Part shown: positions 55,579 through 64,000 of the stretch, piece after piece
Layout of the letters: each line of letters starts with the position of its first letter
Numbering within the stretch: the first letter of the stretch is position 1
Assembly (NCBI GenBank): GCA_007026445.1
Contig: VDMD01000064.1
Coordinates: 62,001-126,000 of the forward strand
Direction of reading: 5' to 3'
Source of the DNA: Schizophyllum amplum
Taxonomy: Eukaryota > Basidiomycota > Agaricomycetes > Agaricales > Schizophyllaceae
DNA length: 64,000 bases
The notes under the pieces: model-generated
Told to the model about the DNA's origin: nothing
The model's database searches: none
Seen by the model: only the letters and a program-made list of their open reading frames with translations
Program-made: the position numbers and the translations under genes

Positions 55579-58384
55579 CTACTTCTGCCCTGACATTGCC
55601 ATCGCATCAACAGCCTTCCCAGTTCGTTTGTCCTGCTGAATGTGACCATGTTCGAGCAGCCAATCCGGTTCAATCTCCGTCAATATGCGTATCCTGCAGG
55701 AGCGTCGATAAGCTACACAATAGCGGGCGGCAATTCACATACTGTGTCTTCTTGGTCTCTTCCATCTCATGGAACAGCACCCAGCCCGTCCGTGGTTTAC
55801 GTGTGAACAACACCGACGTTGGATGCACATGCAGCGTCTGTCGAAAAATATGAGCTTCACTCATCAAGTCTTCTCGCGCCAACATACCTGGTTCCCCCGC
55901 ACAGACCTATACGTCCCGTCTGCCATCCACCGTGCTGCATTCCTGTAGTATCCAGACACCAAGCACTTCCGGAGCTTGACCGCATCGCCCTCGCAGCTCT
56001 TCATCGGAATGCCAAAGCGCTGCATGTACTTTTTCAACTGCGCCCGGATGGACACTGCACGCGACATGGCACGGAACGAGAGCGCATGCGATCGACACCA
56101 CCCGGCGGACTTGCCGTACCGCGTGAACGCATTGTACGCATTCAGCAGCGTAAGGTGGTCCTGGTCAAACGTCAGTCAATGTCCTCACAGACGCAAAGGC
56201 AGACTCACGCCCTCCTCTGCTGTGAATTTCCTCCGCTCGAGCTCTGCTAAAGCTCCAGGCGCGCCATCCGGGATCACAAATGCGTCCTGGTCAGTCAATT
56301 AGCCTATACTCCCCCTCTTTTGCCCCACAAGCCCACGCACCTGCACCGCTGTCATCGCTGCCACCGTCAAGACCTCCTCCCCGCACCCATACTCCCCCGC
56401 GCTAAACAACATCCTCGCCAACCCCACCTCCACCGGACACTCCGCCACCTTGGCGCCCGTCGCCGTCATCCTCCCGTCCTCCCCAATCATCCCCGTCGCC
56501 AGTAGCCCTTCCAGCGCGCGGAGCACGCTCTCCGCCGGCGGCGCCGTCACCCACTCAAACTTCATCACGTCGTCGATGCCGAGCGCCTTGAGCTGCAGCA
56601 GCGGCGTCGTCATGTCCGTGCGCGCGATCTCGGGCGGCGTGCTCAAGGGGAGGTTGGCGAACGCGGATTCGGGGTAGAGGCGGTAGCAGATGCCGGCGGA
56701 GGTGCGGCCGGCGCGACCGGCACGTTGTGTAGCGGATGCGACGGATACGGGCACCGTGGCGAGAGAGGCAAGCGCAGTTGTGGGGTTGTATGTGCGGATC
56801 TGAAGATATTGTGAGCGAGGTGTCGCTATTTACTCTAAAGTTCGGTCTACCTTGACAAAACCACAGTCCACAACATACTTGATCCCGTTGATAGTGACAC
56901 TTGCCTGACAGCCCGTGAATTCGACAATTGGTGAATGAACATTGCACTCACCTCGGCGATATTCGTCGATGCGATTACCTTCCTTGTTCCCGGCGCTGCT
57001 CTCTCAAACACAGCCATCTGCTCCTCCGTGCTCAGACCCGCATGCAGCGCTAGAGGCACCAGTTTGTCAGCCGTCCTGGGCAACATCGGCAGCAACTCCG
57101 ACAGCTCCTCCAAACAGCGCTCAATCTCTTCCCGGCCGGTCAGAAATACGAGGATGTCTCCTGGACCATGCTGCAAGAGCGTCAGATCCCACTTGACACT
57201 ACCAACACTCTGACGTGCTCGCATCCCACATACCTTCACATGAATATCCGCCACCACCTCCGCCGCCTTGCGTACATAGTCCGCGACCGGCGCGCGGAGA
57301 TACGCGACCTCGACCGGGAACATGCGCCCCTCGAGGCTCGCAATTGCGGCTTCGGCGTCACCCAACGGCGTATTGGCGCGGAAGTACTCGAGGAACGTCG
57401 TTGCATCCACAGTCGCGGAAGACACGATCAGGCGCAGCGATGGGCGCTTGCGTCGGATTCTGCGTGGCGTTCGATGAGTGAGCGGGACCGGAGGCGCAGG
57501 CGAACGCACGCAGCAGGCATTACTTTTTCAGGACACCGAGCAGAAGGTCGGTGTAAACGCTACGCTCGTGCACTTCGTCGATCTATAGAATGTAGCGACC
57601 AGTGAGCAGGAGTTGACATAGGATGGGTGGTGGGAGATTGAGCTCATGGGATACAGAGAAAGTCATCGAAGAGGTAGAAGGAATGGGAGGGCGAGGGCAT
57701 CATGAGAGCAGTGTGGTAAACTCACCATGATCACACTATACCGCGTCAGCAATGGGTCCACAAGCGTCTCACGAAATAGCATGCCGTCTGTCATATACAA
57801 AATCCGCGTTCTCTCCTTGTCGCTGACGTCCTCAAAGCGGATTGTATACCCGACCTGCGGTGCCATGAGATTAGCAGGTGGCACGAGAACCAGGCATCCC
57901 ACATACCTCGTCGCCCAGCACCGATCCCACTTCATTCGCAACGCGTCCTGCGACTGACGTAGCAGCTACTCTCCTCGGCTGCGTGCACGCAATAACGCGT
58001 CCATCCGCTGCCCATCCTGACTCGTACAGGTATTGGGGAAGTTCTATAAATCGTCAACCTCCATTCACCCCAGAATCGGACCGATCCACTCACGCGTCGT
58101 CTTCCCGCACCCCGTCTGCCCAACAACAATTGTCACACCATGCGTTTCTATGCAATGCAGCAGCTTGTCCCCTGCAAATGGTCAGCCGGCCCGCAGGGTA
58201 AGGAAGGCTAAGCGATGAACTCACTGTGCTTGTAGATCGGGAGGTGTTCCCTCTGCGCCTGGATGGACAACGACGCGTACGCCGGCGCGGACTGGATTAC
58301 ATTCCCCTCTGTCTCGGTCTCCCTGTCAAGGGAGCTGCCAGGCCCCGCAGTCCCAGGCTTCCAGAATTTGAGACCGCCCGACAT
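55579..58384 (-). CDS. DEAH/DEVH-box RNA helicase DHX35-like
   Basis: ATP-dependent RNA helicase found in late (C/C*) spliceosomes. Start [18 protein letters not shown] is the family signature. Motifs: Ia/[36 protein letters not shown] (DEVH in place of DEAH), [45 protein letters not shown]; then the helicase-associated and OB-fold parts ([53 protein letters not shown]) and the end [20 protein letters not shown]. Ten or so short introns. Related helicases with a DEVH box exist, so activity is expected. Same strand and 140 bp upstream of the Mic19-like gene. Confidence 0.9.
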
Positions 58385-58733
58385 GGTGGTGAGCGCGTCT
58401 GGCAAGATGGACTGGGCGCTTCGGCACGTCGGTCCGGAACTAGCAATAAGCACGTACAAGCAAACTGGCGCCACCCCGTTCGAACTTCCGACCCGCACCT
58501 TGCAGCGCTAATGAATAGTTATGCAGACTCCCTCTCCTTGCGCTGCATGTATATCGGATATACAGATACCGACTTCATGCGCGATACAAACTGCTCAAGT
58601 CTTGGTACAGCTTCGTTGCAGAACACTATGCCCAGACTTAAAGACGACACTGGGCAGTCAAGCGGTACGACGAAGTATGCTAAGCAGATATAGAGTACAA
58701 ACTAGTGGAATGCATAGAATAAGCGCTTCCGTC
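58385..58733. other. Intergenic gap upstream of DHX35
   Basis: 349 bp between the DHX35 start and the stop of the upstream gene, both on -. No ORF, repeat or RNA gene recognised; carries the DHX35 promoter and the upstream 3' end. Confidence 0.4.
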
Positions 58734-60922
58734 TCAATCGACATCTTCCATGCCCGAAACACAGCCAGTCAGCGGCGGTGGTGGTGGTGCCGGCGAAGCA
58801 GCAGAGATCGAGGACGACATCAAAGGTATGGAGAACGTGAAAGGACCGAATGCAGATGCGGGGGTTGGCGTTGGAGCCGAGTCGGGGTGTGATGATTGGC
58901 TGGCCTGCTTCGACTCCTCCACTCTCCTTCGCTTCTCCTGACGCAGGTTGAGTCTCTTCCGCTGCATCTTGCAGAAATTGGATAGCTGTTCGAGGGCATC
59001 GCAGACATGGGCCTTGCTCGGGCGGTCCATTATGCTGAATCACGTTAGACCCGCGATAGCAACAGATGGGATAAGGGGCACGCACTAGTTGATCATCTCG
59101 TCCACAACGTCCTGCGCGCGGAAGAACGGCATCAGGTCCACCATCTTCGTATACAGCCGCAGGAGCATCGTCTGGCCGCCCTTTGTCGAGGACGCAAGTG
59201 TCTGCCAGCCTTCAAAACGCTCCTTCAGATGCGGTCGGAGCTCTTCGTCTTCGCTCGGATCCAGGTCGACAAAGTCCATCGCGTCCAGGTTCGTCCCGTC
59301 ATCCGGGCCGGGACCAAACGGCAGGCCCATAAGCATTGCCGCAAGCGCGACGGGGTGTGGCGTCCCGCCCGGTCCTGTGACGCCCGAAACCCACCGCTCA
59401 ACACGGTCTTTCCGAACCTGCGAGCCGGTCCGTAGCTTCAGGATCGCGCCCAGCTCCTCGCGCTGAACCCGGTCATCTATACGGGTGAACGTGCCGAGAG
59501 TGGCGGCGCGCACGGCGTTCATGGTGTCATTCATCTCCTGCTCAATGATAGCGAGACCCCGCGCGAGATGCTTGGGATGACGGGTCAGCGTAGACACAGC
59601 GGCCTGCAAATGCGGGTAGTCGCGGCCGCGGAGTAGGAATCCATGCGAGTCAAGTAGGTTCACTATCGTCGCAGCGTCGTCCAGGTCGGCGTGGATATTG
59701 ATGGCTGCCACAAGTGTATCGGGCGTAGAGCCCGCAACTTCATCGAGGACAAGCAGCAGGTCGCTCTCTGCTTCATCGGGATCACCGCTCAATGCTATAA
59801 TGGCGTGGTAGAGCTCTTCCGAGGGCGCGACCTTGAACTTCTCGACAAGATGCGTCTCGACGGCTTCTCGCAGCGGCACGCGCTGCTGGTCAATCTTGTC
59901 GGACCAATGGGCGGCATGCAACGCGCAATTGCATTTGTCGTCTGAGTCTTCGTCCTCTTCCAGACACGAATCTGCAAAGAGGTCCCCGTAAATCATGTCG
60001 TCTGGGTCTGCCGACCGCGCTGGGCAATTGTGAGAGGTACTGCCGAAAGCGGATGCGAAGGGGGACACACGCATTAAGCCTCCGGTTAGGATGCGCTCGA
60101 GCGCAGACCAGCCCATCTTCTCCTCGATATCTGCCAGCATCTGGGGGACGAGCTTCTTGGCCTTCTTGTTCGCGGCGAACATGGACACAAAGAGCTCTCT
60201 CCATATCCATAGTATGGCGTGATCGACGCTCAAGAGGCCGATAATGCTGAAGGTCTTGACTGTCTTGCCGTTGAGACGGTTGATCGGAATGGTGACGGGC
60301 ATGTTGAGGACAGCACACTTGCACCTGGATAACGATATCAGTCCGCGCTCGCTGCGTTAGGGACAGTGGACGTACCCGGATGCTACAGGCGTGTTCAGGA
60401 TCTCCGCCATCATTTCCGCGACCCAGAGCAGGCAAGTGTGCGCGTGTGCATAGTTCGCCTTGAACTCGTACACGGTCTGCCAGATATCGGATAGCCACCC
60501 GACGATGGTCTCCACGGCCTCCTCGAGCAGCTCATCGCGGTTGGAGCGCTCCTTGAGGAACGCGCGCTTGGAGTCTCGCGTGAGCTCCTCCAGCACGTTC
60601 GTCATCTCCCGCTGCTTGCCCTTGAGATCGAGCGTGGGCATCGTGGCGTATCGCGCCTTCATGCGCGCTGCGGATGATAGCACTGCTTGTTCATCTGGCA
60701 TCAGACACTGCAAATGGGCGGAGGAGTGCTGGCAACGCTGACCTTTCTTCGACTGCTCCTTCGGCGTGCGGTCGAGCATGGAGAGGAGATATTTCTCGAT
60801 GAACTGCTCCCGTGCCTCTGGAGGCACGGACTGCAGGATTTCGCTGACCCTGGACGATATCTCAGCGTCAGGTGCCGTGATGCTGAGGCATCATACTTCG
60901 CGCTAGGGGTTGACGGGGCCAT
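58734..60922 (-). CDS. Conserved-looking protein of unknown function, one frame break
   Basis: Not recognised. The assembled product is about 690 residues: start MAPSTPSAKYDASAS; EISSRVSEILQSVPPEAREQ; a helical N-terminal half; the segment CKCAVLNMPVTIPINRLNGK; an acidic stretch (LEEDEDSDDKCNCALHAAHW) with several Cys; HEAT-like helices (DAATIVNLLDSHGFLLRGRD); HPVALAAMLMGLPFGPGPDD; and a C-terminal part (LFRAQ-like FFRAQDVVDEMINYIMDRPS) with a Pro/Ala-rich end. Introns are clean GT-AG, with codons split in frame, which supports a real gene. Near 60877-60882 the frame moves by one without an intron; one base seems missing. Repeated helices suggest an alpha-solenoid scaffold; no function is claimed. 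Confidence 0.7.
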
Positions 60923-61469
60923 GATAGTGTAGGCAGTGGTGGTGGTGGTCAGGACGAAGTGAGGACACGGTCACATGTCGCGTCCGCCACCAACCCCGAG
61001 TCCGGGTCCAGCGGTTCATGCAGCATAGTATTTCACGTCAATGATCAGGCTGCGTGCTGGCTTTGAAGCTGCTAAATGCACTACATAGAATGCATCTCGT
61101 GCTTCATGGATAGCCGACATGTATGACATTTTTGGCCTTAAGTAACAAGCTTGAGAAGTAGTGTCCATCCTAAACAGACTGACCATATCATGACAGCTCA
61201 CCGTGGGCTACATATATGACGTGAACTGGCTTGTATGCCCCCACTAGTACTACTACAACTTAGCAGTGGCAAGCATATGCCACACGTCACGTGCGATATG
61301 AACTTGTTTATGACCAGACCACATTCGGCGTTGAAGGCATTCCCATCGGGCTTACCAGCCTGTGGGGAAGTTGTTGAACATCCCTCTGCCTTCCATTGAT
61401 CGAGCGGGGCAGATTGCCCATAGACAAACCGGATGGACATTCCTGACAGGGCGAACAATACATGCAAAC
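60923..61469. other. Intergenic gap, 547 bp
   Basis: Between the start of the unknown gene (-) and the stop of rpn10 (-). No gene or repeat recognised; relatively A/T-rich compared with flanks, consistent with a promoter and a 3' untranslated region. Confidence 0.4.
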
Positions 61470-62712
61470 CTACTTCTTGTCCTTCCCTTGGGCGTCATTC
61501 CCCTCCATGCTCAACTGAATCGCCCGCGCGATCGCTGCCTCCTCGTCCTCCTCGTCATCGTCCATTGGCACATCGCCTGTCGTTCGCGACGCCTCTGGTG
61601 CGCTTGACTTTGCCCCACCAGACTCCATATCGACGTCTTGCGACATCGCGAGGGCCTGCGCGAGCATCGCCTCCTCCTCATTGTCCGTCGCGCCGGCCGG
61701 TACTGTAGTGGATGACGACGCGGCCTGAGGTGGCTGGGCCGCCGGTGGTGCTCGCGCTGCCTCGGCAGCTTGCCGTGCCTGCTCTTCCTGCATAGACATC
61801 CGTAATGCCTGAGAGGTAAAGTGTAAGCGCTCAAGCATGTATTGGAGGGACACGACGGACCATAGCAAGCTCTGGGTCCAGAGTTGGGTCAACGCCGAAT
61901 TCAAAGTCTCCGCCACCACCGGCGCCTCCGTCGCCGCCACCGCCACCGCCACCGCCACCGCCACCAGTACCGCCCAGCTCTTCTGGGATTCCTGCACTGC
62001 GGTCCGCCGACAATATGGGTGATGATATGAGGGCGTCGGACAGTAGATGCGCGCCCGCAGGGATTGTCACCAGGTGGCTGTAGTATGGGTATTGAGCAAA
62101 TGATTGAGTGACATGAAGGCGCGACGCACGAGTTGTCTCCGCTGCTGACACTGTCCACGAACGAGCCTAGCACCGTCTTGCCTTCTGCATTCGGCTCCTC
62201 AATCCCATCGCCGAAGGAGACGACATCGACAGCGACATTGTTCTTCTTTAGCTTCTTTGCCAGCTTGATCATGCCTTTCTCATCCGCTGCGGGACCCTCC
62301 AGTGGTGAGCCTACGAAGACGATGATGCGCTGCCGGAGGTTCTTGTTCTCTCGATGCTTGAGCGCAAGCTGGGCGATAGCGATGGCAGTGGGGATGTCTA
62401 TGGCGCCGCCTATGTTTCCTCGTGTCTTGTGTATCGCCTGCAGGATCTGGCCGAGATCTTTGGAGTGTGTTACGAGGACCTCTGGTCTGCCGTAGAGCGT
62501 AAGCCGTGCGCGCGCGGTGCCATGCATATGCGGACATACCCCTTACCCGCCATGCTCATGACTCCGACCGTGTTCTCGGGATTTGAGTCAATCTTGGTCT
62601 GGAATACGATGTTGACCGCGTCTGCCTGCGCGTCGAAGCGGGTGGGAGCGTAGTCGCCGTTGCGCATGAACTCTGAGTTGTCGATGACCATCATGGTCGC
62701 TTCGAGAGGCAT
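61470..62712 (-). CDS. rpn10: 26S proteasome ubiquitin receptor Rpn10
   Basis: Regulatory-particle subunit that binds polyubiquitin. N-terminal von Willebrand A domain: [107 protein letters not shown] poly-Gly linker (61915-61975) follows, then UIM helices: [33 protein letters not shown] and [17 protein letters not shown]; basidiomycete Rpn10 usually has more than the single UIM of yeast. Ends GKDKK. Introns: about 61807-61860, 62040-62130 and 62495-62545. Start ATG 62712. Confidence 0.95.
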
Positions 62713-63344
62713 CTTGGCAGGCTGGCGCTCGGCGGCGGACGTGTTTGGGGAATGAGGTATACAGCGAGCAGGCGGACTTCGCGACTAGACGCGCGTCGGA
62801 CACAGTGACGCGTCGCATGTCGCGTGTTTACCGGCGGCTTGACTTGTTTGTGGCGTTGACGCCCATTTGTGCCAATCACCGCCTCTGTTCTCGCAGTCGC
62901 TCACGTTCGTTGCAGAGTGCTGAGAGTATATTATAGAGCACACCTCTGGCCTGAGGCTTGAAGCTAAGATGAGGCATCAACCAATAGGTCTAGGTTTTCT
63001 GTCCAGTAAATGAAGTTTCTCCTAAAGTGCTACCCTGAAGCGCGTCGCTCAGTAAGCAATCGGAAATCGTGTACGTCGGTTATACCAGCAGAAACGCGGC
63101 AGCTCTGCTGACAGAGCTGTGGCTGCAAGCGGCGGCTGGAGCTTGAAGTTCAACAGGCGATTACCATATTCGGATGGGGGCGCCCTGGGGTCGTCTCGAA
63201 AAGGAAGCGAATGGAATGTCGTGGATGGACGTAGAAGGATCGGGGCTGGCGCCTCAAAAACGCGCGCCGGCGCCGTCGCTGTGAAGCGCTGACCCTTTGT
63301 TTCCTCCGTTCACCCATTGTATTCTCCTTACCAAGCCCTGAACG
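62713..63344. promoter_or_regulatory. Divergent intergenic region (rpn10 / DnaJ)
   Basis: 632 bp between the start codons of rpn10 (-) and the DnaJ gene (+). Both are proteostasis genes and could share stress control, but I found no convincing array of heat-shock elements or proteasome-control element; co-regulation is only a guess. Confidence 0.3.
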
Positions 63345-64000
63345 ATGGTCAAGGAAACGTTAGCAGCTCCCCCCTACACTCCCAGACTGTATCTCACCAT
63401 CTCTTTGCTTACAGCAAATTCTACGATCTCCTAGAGGTATCGCCAGATGCATCCGAGGCTGACCTCAAGAAAGCCTATCGCAAGAAGTAGAATGAGCACT
63501 TCACGATCATGGATCGACCTCTGATCGCGTTGCAGGGCTCTACGGCTGCACCCCGACAAGGGTGGCGACCCCGAGCTCTTCAAGGAGGTTACTCATGCGT
63601 ACGTGATCCACAAATCTGCTCGCGTCATCATACTCAACCGTGCCACTAGATACCAAGTTCTATCAGACCACGACAAGCGGTCTATGTACGATGCGCGGGG
63701 AGAGGCAGGCCTGAACGATGGGGGCGGCATGGGAGGCATGGACGCCCAGGTGCGTGGCGCGTTCCACACGTGGGCGCTTATGCTAACGATCGACTTCACA
63801 GGATCTGTTCAGCCAGCTCTTTGGCGGCGGTGGTGGTGGCTTCGGTGGTGGCTTCTTCGGCGGCGGTGGCGGCTCCCGCTCCCAGGGTCCTCGCAAGACG
63901 AAAGACCTTGTACACCGCGTGCACGTCAGCCTCGAAGAACTCTACCGCGGCAAGACGACGAAACTCGCACTCACCCGCAGCGTCATCTGCACAAAGTGCA
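63345..64000 (+). CDS. DnaJ/Hsp40 co-chaperone, Ydj1-type (5' part, runs off the window)
   Basis: Type I Hsp40 that stimulates Hsp70 ATPase and binds unfolded clients. The J domain is spliced from small exons: MVKET, KFYDLLEVSPDASEADLKKA, YRKK, ALRLHPDKGGDPELFKEVTH (with the HPD motif), AYQVLSDHDKRSMYDARGEA. Then the Gly/Phe region (FGGGGGGFGGGFFGGGGGSR) and the start of the client-binding domain (RKTKDLVHRVHVSLEELYRG, KTTKLALTRSVICTKC), where the first zinc-binding C-x2-C begins at the window edge. Introns: 63359-63414, about 63487-63535, 63600-63650, 63750-63802. The truncation is due to the window end only. Confidence 0.93.

Overview
The window is nuclear DNA from a filamentous basidiomycete, most likely an Agaricomycete (Polyporales-like, by inference). 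Genes are dense, lie on both strands, and are cut by many introns of about 45-60 bp with GT-AG ends. The proteins are typical fungal housekeeping proteins, and fungus-only families are present (ArAE/BRE4-like transporter, Zn2Cys6 factor with fungal_trans domain). No organelle, bacterial or viral genes were seen.

Layout: positions 1-5050 are a gene-free repeat-rich block. It holds direct repeats near the left edge, a hairpin-forming stretch, and a 3.47 kb element bounded by inverted repeats (1573-5045) with a smaller 246-bp MITE nested in its right arm. From 5101 onward the window is gene-rich: RBM5/10-like splicing factor (-), a complex I small subunit (+), Vps2 (-), an AN1 zinc-finger protein (+), class V myosin (-), a BRE4-like membrane protein (+), a PEBP-like secreted protein (+), formin (+), a PhoD-like phosphatase (+), Pex6 (-), Gar1 (+), Mis14/Nsl1 (-), Yju2 (-), an omega-amidase (-), a diacylglycerol-kinase-domain protein (+), UMP-CMP kinase preceded in the same frame by a 60-codon ORF (-), a Nup37-like WD40 protein (+), a Zn2Cys6 transcription factor (-), Cdc5/Cef1 (+), a single-span membrane protein (+), Mic19 (-), DHX35 helicase (-), a conserved unknown (-), Rpn10 (-) and the 5' part of a DnaJ/Ydj1 chaperone (+). 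Two further MITEs lie in the larger intergenic gaps: a mariner-type one at 37930-38132 and a hAT-type one at 48051-48516.

There are no operons in the bacterial sense, but functional themes recur. Pre-mRNA splicing is represented by RBM5/10-like, Yju2, Cdc5 and DHX35. The actin cytoskeleton is represented by formin and myosin V, which cooperate in polarised growth. Vps2 (ESCRT-III) and Rpn10 (proteasome) act on ubiquitin-marked cargo. Many gene pairs are divergent with 80-190 bp between start codons.

The most notable points are the nested transposon structures with intact target-site duplications, the possible bicistronic small ORF/UMP-CMP kinase pair, and several single-base frame breaks (AN1 protein, formin, the unknown at 58.7-60.9 kb). 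The breaks look more like sequencing or assembly errors than intron structure, but could be real lesions. Exon boundaries were read by eye; those quoted were checked for frame, the others are approximate.
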